Shown piece after piece: positions 54,658 through 63,211 of a stretch of DNA of 64,000 nucleotides. The stretch lies in the NCBI GenBank assembly GCA_964454975.1, contig CAYVVD010000013.1:30055-94054 (forward strand), in the 5' to 3' direction. A model generated the notes under the pieces. The model saw only the letters and a program-made list of their open reading frames with translations, was not told the origin of the DNA and searched no databases. This DNA comes from CAYVVD01 sp964454975 (GTDB lineage: Bacteria > Bacteroidota > Ignavibacteria > Kapaibacteriales > UBA2268). A program made the translations under genes and the position numbers. Numbering within the stretch: position 1 is the stretch's first letter; each line of letters opens with the position of its first letter.

Positions 54658-57600
54658 ATGAGACTGCCAAAACTGGCAATAGACAGTCACAAGTTCACAA
54701 TCATATTTTTCTTCCTCCTTGTGATGCTCGGGATCGTGTCATTCCTGACTATGCCACGCTCTGAGGATCCTGCTGTCTCTGCCCCGGGCACAACTGTGCT
54801 GGCAGTTCTGCCGGGAGCCACTCCCGCTGATATTGAAGAACTGCTAATTGACCCTATTGAAGAATCTATCAATGAGCTGGATGAACTAAAGCGGATATAT
54901 TCATCTTCTACTGATGGCCTTGGACTGCTTCAGATAGAATACAATACCAGCGCAGATGTTGATGAAAAATACCGTGAGATTGTCCAGAAGGTTGGTGCTT
55001 TAGAACCAAGCCTGCCGGATGAAATCATCAAACTCGAGACAATTAAATGGGAAGTCTCTGACGTAAGTATCCTCCAGATTGCACTGGTTTCTGATAGTGT
55101 AAGCTATCGAATACTTGAAAAGGATGCTGAAAGATTAAAAAGTGAGCTCGAAAAGACAAGTGGTGTTAGAAAAGTCAAAATTCATGCAGCGCCGGAGCAG
55201 GAAATCAGGGTATCGCTTAACATTGATAAAATGATGGTGAACAATATACCTGTCACTCTTGTGTTCAAAGCACTTGCCGAATCAGGGGCAAATATACCCG
55301 GTGGAAGCATTAAAATCGGGAACAAGCAGCTTAATGTAATAACCAGCGGTACTTATGACTCGATTGAAGAAATCCGGAATACAGTTGTTTCAACTTTCGA
55401 CGGGTATCCTGTCTATTTGAAAGACATTGCCAGTGTAGAGCATGATTACGAAGACCAAAAGTATTATGCTCGGTTCAACGGAAAGAGGGCTGTTTGGGTT
55501 ACTGCCACACAAAAAGAAGGAACAAATATATTTGATGTCAGCGATGAATTAAAAGCACGAGTCTCCGAATTTGAAAAAGACCTATCCGCAGGTATAAATC
55601 TTGAATATGTATTTGACCAATCCAAAAGTGTGGATAAACGAGTTTCAGGCTTTTTTATGAACCTGCTCCAGGGTTTGGCTCTGGTTGGTATTGTCGTTCT
55701 TCTATCTTTTGGTTTTAAAGCTTCAATAGTAGTTATTCTCGCTATCCCAATATCAATATTTATCGGAATCGGCCTTATTGACCTGAGCGGCTACGGTTTG
55801 CAGCAAATGACAATAGCCGGGCTGGTTATCGCGCTCGGTTTGCTTGTGGACAATGCGATTGTAGTTACAGAAAACGTAAGCAGGTTCATAAAGCAGGGTT
55901 ATAGCAGGAAAGAAGCTGCAGCTCTCGGAACATCACAAATCGGCTGGGCCGTTGTAAGCTCAACTGTTACAACTGTGCTGGCGTTTATCCCTATGATGAT
56001 GATTGGCGATGTAACAGGTGATTTCATACGCAGCATGCCCATGACAGTTGTTTACACGCTGAGTGCATCATTGCTGGTATCGCTCACCCTGACTCCACTT
56101 CTGTTGAGCAAAGTTCTTAAGAAGTATATTACGGAGAATGCAATAGAAAATAAGAACTTATTCCGCAAAACTGCAGACAGCTTTGTTGAAACAACCTACA
56201 GGAAGTTACTTGATTTTGCCCTCAAAAGACCGGTTCTGACTTTGTTTGCAGCGTTTATACTATGGACAGGAGCAATGTCGATATTTCCGTTGATCGGTAT
56301 CAGTTTCTTCCCAAAAGCTGATAAGCCTCAATTTATCATAAATGTAAAAGCCCCCATAGGGACAAATATAGACCGTACCTCAGAAGTCACTTATGAGGTG
56401 GAAGAATTTCTAAGCAAGAGGTATGAAGTGAGTCATTTTGCTACAAACATAGGCCACGGTAACCCGAGGATTTATTACAATGTAATGGAAGAAAATGATA
56501 ATCCTTCTTACGCGATGCTATTTGTTGAAACAAAGGATCCAAATTTAAATGAATTTACAGCTTTGTTGGAGGATATACGGGAAAAATTCATTGAATACCC
56601 GGGAGCTAAAATTGAAGTGAAGGAGCTTGAACAGGGGCCGCCTATCGAAGCTCCGGTTGCTATCAAAATTATAGGTGAAAACCTTGATGAATTAAGGCGT
56701 ATTTCTAAAGATGTAGAGAGTATAATCGAAAATACTCCCGGTACATTAAACATCGTAAATCCGTTAAGTTCCAGCAAGTCCGACCTGAAAATCAACATCA
56801 ACAGGGATAAAGCAGCTCTATATGGAGTATCGCTACTTGATATTGACAGGGTTGTCCGTGCTGGAATCGCAGGCTTGCCAATTACAAAATTCCGCGACAA
56901 TGAAGGTAAGGAATATGACATCGTTGTAAGGCTTCCATTCAAAGGTAAAGTCACAGTGGAAGATATAGAAAAACTAAACATCCCCTCAGCAGCAGGGCCA
57001 AGTGTCCCACTGAGCCAGATTGCACGCATTGAATTCAGCTCATCTCCATTTTTAATCAGCCATTTCAACATGGAAAGGAGTGTAACAGTTACTGCTGATG
57101 TATTAAGCGATGGTTACAATGTAAATAGCGTAACAAATCAAATAATCAGACAGCTTGATAATTATGACTTGCCGAAAGGATTCCGATATTATGTCGGTGG
57201 AGAACAGGAAAGCAGGAGCGAGTCATTCGGCGGGATGATACAGGCTGTTCTGATAGCAATGATTGGTATCCTCGCAGTCCTTGTTCTACAGTTCAGGTCA
57301 TATATTCAACCTGCAATAATCCTTGTAACTATTCCCCTTGCACTGATAGGCTCAATGATAGCCTTGTTCATTACCGGATATAGCTTTTCATTCACTGCAT
57401 TTGTCGGATTGACATCGCTTATCGGTATTGTGATTAACAACTCAATTTTGCTGGTTGATTATACCAATCAGCTAAGAAGAGATGGCAGAGGGTTACTTGA
57501 TGCCATTAAAGAAGCAGGGGAAACCAGGTTTATGCCAATTGCACTAACAACGGCAACTACTGTCGGCGGCCTTTTGCCACTTACTTTAACAGGTGGTTCG

Positions 57601-57723
57601 ATGTGGGCGCCAATGGGCTGGACTATCATTGGAGGCCTTGTTGTATCTACATTCATGACTTTGATAATTGTGCCGGTCCTATATATGTTGTCCGAAAAAG
57701 TGGCAAGATATGAAGTGGAATGA
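54658..57723 (+). CDS. RND efflux transporter permease
   Basis: 1021 residues with 12 membrane helices and two large periplasmic loops. It is related to AcrB and its relatives: PGATPADIEELLIDPIEESI at the start, the helix-4 region GLLVDNAIVVTENV (one Asp, followed by Asn, where AcrB has two Asp), and GLTSLIGIVINNSILLVDYTN in helix 10. It pumps hydrophobic compounds or metals out of the cell using the proton gradient. The single-Asp version is common outside AcrB and its substrates are unknown. It is the last gene of the efflux operon. Confidence 0.95.
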   Translation: MRLPKLAIDSHKFTIIFFFLLVMLGIVSFLTMPRSEDPAVSAPGTTVLAVLPGATPADIEELLIDPIEESINELDELKRIYSSSTDGLGLLQIEYNTSADVDEKYREIVQKVGALEPSLPDEIIKLETIKWEVSDVSILQIALVSDSVSYRILEKDAERLKSELEKTSGVRKVKIHAAPEQEIRVSLNIDKMMVNNIPVTLVFKALAESGANIPGGSIKIGNKQLNVITSGTYDSIEEIRNTVVSTFDGYPVYLKDIASVEHDYEDQKYYARFNGKRAVWVTATQKEGTNIFDVSDELKARVSEFEKDLSAGINLEYVFDQSKSVDKRVSGFFMNLLQGLALVGIVVLLSFGFKASIVVILAIPISIFIGIGLIDLSGYGLQQMTIAGLVIALGLLVDNAIVVTENVSRFIKQGYSRKEAAALGTSQIGWAVVSSTVTTVLAFIPMMMIGDVTGDFIRSMPMTVVYTLSASLLVSLTLTPLLLSKVLKKYITENAIENKNLFRKTADSFVETTYRKLLDFALKRPVLTLFAAFILWTGAMSIFPLIGISFFPKADKPQFIINVKAPIGTNIDRTSEVTYEVEEFLSKRYEVSHFATNIGHGNPRIYYNVMEENDNPSYAMLFVETKDPNLNEFTALLEDIREKFIEYPGAKIEVKELEQGPPIEAPVAIKIIGENLDELRRISKDVESIIENTPGTLNIVNPLSSSKSDLKININRDKAALYGVSLLDIDRVVRAGIAGLPITKFRDNEGKEYDIVVRLPFKGKVTVEDIEKLNIPSAAGPSVPLSQIARIEFSSSPFLISHFNMERSVTVTADVLSDGYNVNSVTNQIIRQLDNYDLPKGFRYYVGGEQESRSESFGGMIQAVLIAMIGILAVLVLQFRSYIQPAIILVTIPLALIGSMIALFITGYSFSFTAFVGLTSLIGIVINNSILLVDYTNQLRRDGRGLLDAIKEAGETRFMPIALTTATTVGGLLPLTLTGGSMWAPMGWTIIGGLVVSTFMTLIIVPVLYMLSEKVARYEVE

Positions 57724-57746
57724 TGTATAGATGTGAATGAATTTGG

Positions 57747-57778
57747 GTGTCATACTTTGATTTCGCTCAGTGTGGCAC
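57747..57778. repeat. Palindromic intergenic repeat, copy 2
   Basis: A 32-base palindrome with arms GTGTCATACT and AGTGTGGCAC around TTGATTTCGCTC; flanking TTGG and CCAA extend the pairing. Its reverse complement (GTGCCACACTGAGCGAAATC...) aligns with the copy at 45810-45841. It lies between the convergent RND pump and S9 peptidase genes and could stop transcription from both sides. Confidence 0.55.
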
Positions 57779-57807
57779 CCCAATATTAAAACAATAACTT
57801 TATTGAT

Positions 57808-60552
57808 TTATTCCCCCCGGTAAATAATTCCTTCTTCCATCCACTTTGGCTTTTTGGTTTTGAGAAGGTAATGGTCGAAGAATTCCTTCATCTTTACGGC
57901 AAAATCCAATTTGTTCGGATATTTCTTTGGGTGATGCGGTTCATCCTTGTATTGCAGGAAGATGCATTCCTTCCCAAGCCTGCGCATTGCAAGGTAAAGC
58001 TCTATACTTTGCTCCCAGGGGACTGCTTCGTCAATGTCGCCATGCATGATAAGTAGAGGTGTGTTCGCTTGTGGTGCATTAAACACAGGAGAGTTATTAA
58101 GGTAATTATCAAGTGAATCCCACAATGTGCCCCCAATCCTGCTCTGAGTCTTTTCATACTGGAACTGGCGCGCAAGGCCGGTTCCCAGCCTGATACCGCT
58201 ATAAGCGCTTGTCATGTTGCCTACCGGAGCGCCTGCACAGGCTGCAGCAAAATAGTCGGTCTGCGTTGCAATGTAGGCTGTTTCATATCCTCCCCAGGAG
58301 TGCCCTTGTAAGGCAATTCTTGTTGAATCTACAAATCCTTTCTCAACCAGCATCTTGGCGCCGCTAAGCAATGCATCCAGGGCTGATTCCCCGGGGTAGC
58401 CGTCATGGTATTTTATATCAGGCAGGAGGATTAAATAGTCATCTGCCAGGTAAACCGGGAAACAAGGGCGATGGTTCATCTCAGGCTGCACGAACATAAA
58501 AGCCCTGTTCGAAAATTTTTCATAGAAATAAATAAGCATTGGGTACTTTTTATTAGGGTCGAATCCATCAGGTTTGATGATAAATCCGTCCAGGCTGTCG
58601 CCCCGTGAACTTACCCAACGGACAACTTCAGTTGTCCCCCATTTATAATCCTTCATTTGGGGGTTGACATCAGTAATTTTTTGCTTTTCTGTGAAGTTTA
58701 GATTGCTAACCCACAAATCAGGGAATTCATCAAAGCTCTCACGTGAATAAATCAGCTTACCTGCAGATTCAGCCATATCAAGCGGTTTGAAGTACTTATC
58801 CTCTACAAGGCTTGTAATAGTTCCGAGAGCACCGAGGTCATTAAGGTACAGTCCCCAGTTTTTATTAACATTGTTATAGCCAAGGAGAAGCATCGAATCC
58901 CTTTCATTGAAATAATCTCTTTCCTTGTATAAATGGGTTGCAATCCTGAATGTAATCTTAGAAAGCCTGCCGTCGGCTATGGTGATGTTATACCTTCCTA
59001 CGCCGTCTTCAAGGTCTGCCATCCAGATATCATACTGGTCATATATAAAAATACCTTTGTTTTCTTTGTACCAACCTCCAAATCCATAGCTGTTTGGCTC
59101 GCTTGGAGCATCGTGTTCTATATCGTAAAACGGATTTTGAATATTTTCAGTTACATTTTGTTTCTTTCCGAGGAAAGTGTCATAAGCCCACCATGTTTTG
59201 TCATAGAAGTAGGCAAGGAAGGCGCCGCCGGGAGATAGATGCGCCGGTTCGTCAAGCCTCTCCTGGATTAATTTTTTCTCCCCTGAATTAAGGTCAACAA
59301 GCCATAAGTCGAAGTACCAGCCATCCCATGTAATTTCCTTCTGATATGGCTCTGCGTTATAGCCATATGAAAAGTGTTGATTCTCAGAGAATTTTACATC
59401 GGGAACAGTGCTGTCAGCAAGCGTCACAAATTTCTTCTCAGGAAGAATATATAATGAAAGGTAAACTCTGTCCTTATTATTCTCCCACCACTTTAGCTGG
59501 TGAGTTGATATACGCGGGTCGTCCCAGTGCCAGACCAGCAAATCAGCCTGTGCCATAATTGTATCAATATTAAAGTAATTTTCTTCCGAATACTTGAACT
59601 TCTCATCTTCAGTATTATACCTTTCACCCACAGGCTTTAATCCAAAATAAAGCCTTGAACCATCTTTTGTCCATTTGAGATCATTTTTATCAGGTATATA
59701 CCAGCCGGTTTTTGCTGAATCTTCAAAGGCAACAAAAGTTTCATTTTCCCGGAAATTCCAAATCATCAGTTCACAATCTTTAGGTTTGCCGTTTTCCTCG
59801 AGGCCGGATTTAAGGAATGCCAAATGCTTAAGGTTCTTGTTCCAGGCAATATTTGAGTAATTTGTTGAAGTATCGGCATCAATTACATTTTCAGGTATAT
59901 ACTGAATATTCAGATCCCTGTAATAAACACCATCGTGTTTCCCGTTTGGAGAAGAGATTGAGTAAAATAAGTAAGTACTTGTACTATCAATATAGTATTC
60001 CGTTACATCATCTATATCAATCTCAGTACCTGTTTCGAGATGCCGTAAAACAAGTTCGTCGCCTTTTTTCTTTTTATTCTTTTTGTCGTCATCTTTTTCT
60101 TCTTCAACAGGTCTGTAAGCAAGCCAATTCCCGTTATTTGAAATCTCGTAATAACTTACATTTTCTAATTCTGTTATGCTTCCCAGATTCGTATTCAAAA
60201 TTGCAATTCCCGGCTTTGGCTTGTTTTTATCCTCTGCTGTCTCAAGCTCAATTGCTCTTGGGGCTACCCCAAAAACTGCCCAAGCTCCATTATCTGAAAA
60301 TGAAGGTTTTACACCACGGGGAATTTCGAATTGTTTCCTATTTTCAGTATTTACAGCGTATCCCATTCCATCGCCCCGGTCCGGTACTGTAGTATAAAAC
60401 ACCCACTTGCCATTTTTTGAGAGCGAGGCTGATGAAATATCATCGAATTTGAGAATGTCCTGGAAAGTAAAAGGCTTTTTTTGCGAAAAAGTATTACCAG
60501 TGAGGAACAAAAATATTAAAGATAGTATCACATGCCTTAGCATAATGTTCAT
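57808..60552 (-). CDS. Exported S9 family serine peptidase (prolyl oligopeptidase-like)
   Basis: 914 residues with a signal peptide (LSLIFLFLTGNTFSQ). The first 600 residues are a beta-propeller-like region that screens substrates. The C-terminal alpha/beta-hydrolase has the catalytic triad: S752 in GHSWGGYETAY, D841 in HGDIDEAVPW and H873 in DEPHHPKKYP. It should cleave short peptides, probably after Pro or Ala as in the DPP/acylaminoacyl subgroup, in the periplasm or outside the cell. Two Met starts (60552 and 60543) are possible. A run of Lys (KKNKKKKGDE) near residue 160 is unusual. Confidence 0.9.
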   Translation of the reverse strand: MNIMLRHVILSLIFLFLTGNTFSQKKPFTFQDILKFDDISSASLSKNGKWVFYTTVPDRGDGMGYAVNTENRKQFEIPRGVKPSFSDNGAWAVFGVAPRAIELETAEDKNKPKPGIAILNTNLGSITELENVSYYEISNNGNWLAYRPVEEEKDDDKKNKKKKGDELVLRHLETGTEIDIDDVTEYYIDSTSTYLFYSISSPNGKHDGVYYRDLNIQYIPENVIDADTSTNYSNIAWNKNLKHLAFLKSGLEENGKPKDCELMIWNFRENETFVAFEDSAKTGWYIPDKNDLKWTKDGSRLYFGLKPVGERYNTEDEKFKYSEENYFNIDTIMAQADLLVWHWDDPRISTHQLKWWENNKDRVYLSLYILPEKKFVTLADSTVPDVKFSENQHFSYGYNAEPYQKEITWDGWYFDLWLVDLNSGEKKLIQERLDEPAHLSPGGAFLAYFYDKTWWAYDTFLGKKQNVTENIQNPFYDIEHDAPSEPNSYGFGGWYKENKGIFIYDQYDIWMADLEDGVGRYNITIADGRLSKITFRIATHLYKERDYFNERDSMLLLGYNNVNKNWGLYLNDLGALGTITSLVEDKYFKPLDMAESAGKLIYSRESFDEFPDLWVSNLNFTEKQKITDVNPQMKDYKWGTTEVVRWVSSRGDSLDGFIIKPDGFDPNKKYPMLIYFYEKFSNRAFMFVQPEMNHRPCFPVYLADDYLILLPDIKYHDGYPGESALDALLSGAKMLVEKGFVDSTRIALQGHSWGGYETAYIATQTDYFAAACAGAPVGNMTSAYSGIRLGTGLARQFQYEKTQSRIGGTLWDSLDNYLNNSPVFNAPQANTPLLIMHGDIDEAVPWEQSIELYLAMRRLGKECIFLQYKDEPHHPKKYPNKLDFAVKMKEFFDHYLLKTKKPKWMEEGIIYRGE

Positions 60553-60621
60553 TTCAACGACCGATATTAATGTTAAACAGCTTTATAAGATAATTAAAAC
60601 TAAGTGCCTGACAAAGAAGAA

Positions 60622-61320
60622 TTAACGCCCCTTGATTATTCCACGTACACTGGAATAGAACAATAACAATGATATTAAAACAATAAGGCCTCCCCAGAAC
60701 CAATATGGAAGAAAGAGATAGTTCTCCATCTGACCTGTATCTGAAATATAGCTGTACATCCCTGTAGAACCACCTGGTGAAAACAAATAATCCATGCTCA
60801 GATAAATACTTGCGAACGCCTGCACCGCAAGGAATTGCAATAGAGCCTGTTGGAAATTTGGCGTTGCTCTAATTGAAGCATACAAAATACCAACACCAAT
60901 TGCCCCAACTATAGCTATACCGACAAAAGAACGCAGCCATATAACTACAGAAATCAGCATTACAATCGAAATAAATGCAAGTATAAACTTAACAGATTTA
61001 TTATTCTGCGAAAATCCCATAAATACAGTTCCTGCAATTGTAGGTCCAAGCGGACCGGCAGCTGCTACAATTCCATTTCCAATTCCCCCGAATAAGAGCG
61101 ATCCGCTGTAACGCGCGACACCAGAACCATTTGCCTGGATTTCCAGCTCGTGGAAAGTTCCTCCCAACATAATGGCAGCAAGGCCATGACCCATTTCATG
61201 GAACCAGGTTCCAAGAATTGTAAACGGATAGAGTATCAGCCTGCCTAGCTCAAACTGCCATAACACTATTGTGATTAACCCGAAAAGAATAATTAAAAAC
61301 AGTCTTTGTTTAGTTTTCAT
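60622..61320 (-). CDS. M50-like intramembrane metallopeptidase
   Basis: 232 residues with six or so hydrophobic helices. The zinc-binding HEMGH is at residues 41-45 in ILGTWFHEMGHGLAA, within a membrane-embedded stretch, as in the site-2 protease/M50B-like family. A second conserved segment GGIGNGIVAAAGPLGPTIAG follows. Members cut transmembrane segments of regulatory proteins or, in the M50B-like branch, have unknown targets. Its start overlaps the end of the GH13-like gene by 11 bases, so the two are probably translated together. Confidence 0.82.
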   Translation of the reverse strand: MKTKQRLFLIILFGLITIVLWQFELGRLILYPFTILGTWFHEMGHGLAAIMLGGTFHELEIQANGSGVARYSGSLLFGGIGNGIVAAAGPLGPTIAGTVFMGFSQNNKSVKFILAFISIVMLISVVIWLRSFVGIAIVGAIGVGILYASIRATPNFQQALLQFLAVQAFASIYLSMDYLFSPGGSTGMYSYISDTGQMENYLFLPYWFWGGLIVLISLLLFYSSVRGIIKGR

Positions 61321-63211
61321 CGCCCGATTCCAGCAAAATTAATAATCTGTCAAATGAGCGCAGGTTAAACCTGAGTGAATTACTATCAAGTATGTATTCC
61401 CCTATTTTTGATTTGTGATTTTCTATTGCAAAAGGCAGCCTCAATTCAAAATTTTTTATATTTTTGTCATAATTGCAAGCAAAAAGAAGGATTTTCCCTT
61501 CTTTTGTTTCGCGCATTAAGGCAATCAGGGCATCATCCGGCCTGCTCAGATTAATTAACCTACTCTCAAATTGATTATCAATATGTTTTGTCCGGATAGT
61601 TGAGCAATAGGAAATAAACTCACTAATACCATTCCCATTTCCCCAGCCGGGAGAAAGCGAAGAGAATAATGGAAGCTTTTCGGGTGGGAAGTGTTGAATT
61701 TCTTCATTCGTAAATCCCAACCCTGTATTTATTGAATTCTTCTCCCCAATGTCAAATCCATTACAGATAAATGTCAACTCAGGCAGAAGAGAGTTAAGCA
61801 GATATGCAGATTTCGAAAATTCAATTCCTCCTTCCCTCGAAGCTGCACGCCTGGTGTTGTGGGTTTCGGGTGTTGCGAAAAAATAAATCGGAAGCTTATT
61901 GTTCTCAATATCAGACAGCAAACCACTAAGCTTAAAAACATCATGCTGGTCAAAGCACATATATCCCAGTGATGCATTGTAGCCTTCCTCAACTGCTGTT
62001 TCTGCAAGAATAAAATTCTCTTCCCAGAATATAAAATCAGGATTTATATTTCTTGCTTTAGAAATAATTTCAGTGCGAAGTTCCTCAGGCAATGCATGCC
62101 CCATGTCTATCATCACTCCATCAATACCAAATTGTACCTGCCAATAAGGAATTATTGATACGATGAAATCCCACAGCCCTTGATTTTTCTCTCCATTCTC
62201 CAGTAGCTTCTTATCATACATTCTAATTGTGTTGTAAGCAATGTAATTAAATTCAGGATTTGTGTACATTTTCAGGTAGCTAACATCGCTCCAGACAGGC
62301 TGGTTATCGTCAGGAGGCCAGTCTGCAAATGCTCCGGGTATCCTTGCCTGCTTTCCATCGCTATAGGCTCCAAGGATTTTATTGTTTACAATTTCGATTT
62401 TTTCAGGTGGCTCCAGAAACATTGCCCTGTATTTTTCAGGCGGTTCGGGCAGAGTTTCAAAATCATCATTTTGAACCTTTTCTTTGATTGATTTTAGCAC
62501 ATCCTCTTCAAAATCAGGCGAGCCGTATCCGTCAGAACCATCCTTCCTGTCAGGAATTATTGCATCTATCCAGTAGAACCACTCCGGGTGCTCCAGTGCA
62601 AGGGTGCTGTCTATGCTGCCTGTCCTGAGCACAAATTCATGAATGACCTTCTTGCCAAGCAGGTGAGCAGCTTCGATAAACGCTGCAAACTGTACATCAA
62701 CAGTCAAACCAAGTGCAGGTTCACCAAGATTTTCATCAATTTGAATTGGATTTCTCGCAGCATATGGCGAACCGAGGTTTCCTTTTCTGCCGTCTAAACC
62801 AACAGGTGTAACAGGTAATAAATAGATTATATCAGCCCCCAGCCAATGTATATAAGGCAATAACGCTATAGCCTTTAAAAAAGTACCAGTTTCACGCAGG
62901 CCATTTGCAAGAGGTTCTGTAATTATTTTCCCGTTGCCGTCGTGGTCATAGGTACAGAAATAACGAACAAACATGTTATAAATAACTGCATTATTGTGAG
63001 AGAATTGTTTATTCTCCCTTTTTTTTGCAAGCTTTATAATTTCCTTAATCCTGCCCTTATAAAACTTTCCGGGATTAACACCTTTGCTGTTTCCATCAGA
63101 CTTTCCTGCCCAGATACCGGGCACTATATAATTTTGACTATTTTCTATATTCTTTAATGATTTTAGAATCAATTCAAGATTCTGAGTGGTCTTTTTTGTG
63201 GTAATGCTCAT
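61310..63211 (-). CDS. GH13-like alpha-amylase family protein (active-site variant)
   Basis: 633 residues, apparently cytosolic. The TIM barrel is recognisable as LPYIHWLGADIIYLLPVTP, then SPYAARNPIQID. The nucleophile region is DGVMIDMGHALP (D369) and the acid/base region is FIFWEENF (E397/E398). The third catalytic Asp region, usually NHD, reads FATPETHNTRRAA, with N452 in its place. The EHPEWFYWID and PPEKYRAMF segments resemble GlgE-type (GH13_3) maltosyltransferases. It could be a maltosyltransferase-like or non-hydrolytic member; the activity is uncertain. Its start overlaps uvrC by 38 bases. Confidence 0.75.
   Translation of the reverse strand: MSITTKKTTQNLELILKSLKNIENSQNYIVPGIWAGKSDGNSKGVNPGKFYKGRIKEIIKLAKKRENKQFSHNNAVIYNMFVRYFCTYDHDGNGKIITEPLANGLRETGTFLKAIALLPYIHWLGADIIYLLPVTPVGLDGRKGNLGSPYAARNPIQIDENLGEPALGLTVDVQFAAFIEAAHLLGKKVIHEFVLRTGSIDSTLALEHPEWFYWIDAIIPDRKDGSDGYGSPDFEEDVLKSIKEKVQNDDFETLPEPPEKYRAMFLEPPEKIEIVNNKILGAYSDGKQARIPGAFADWPPDDNQPVWSDVSYLKMYTNPEFNYIAYNTIRMYDKKLLENGEKNQGLWDFIVSIIPYWQVQFGIDGVMIDMGHALPEELRTEIISKARNINPDFIFWEENFILAETAVEEGYNASLGYMCFDQHDVFKLSGLLSDIENNKLPIYFFATPETHNTRRAASREGGIEFSKSAYLLNSLLPELTFICNGFDIGEKNSINTGLGFTNEEIQHFPPEKLPLFSSLSPGWGNGNGISEFISYCSTIRTKHIDNQFESRLINLSRPDDALIALMRETKEGKILLFACNYDKNIKNFELRLPFAIENHKSKIGEYILDSNSLRFNLRSFDRLLILLESGDEN

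Noticed and set aside
59853..60392. Plus-strand 179-codon ORF
   Set aside because: Antisense to the S9 peptidase N-terminal region and has no family pattern.
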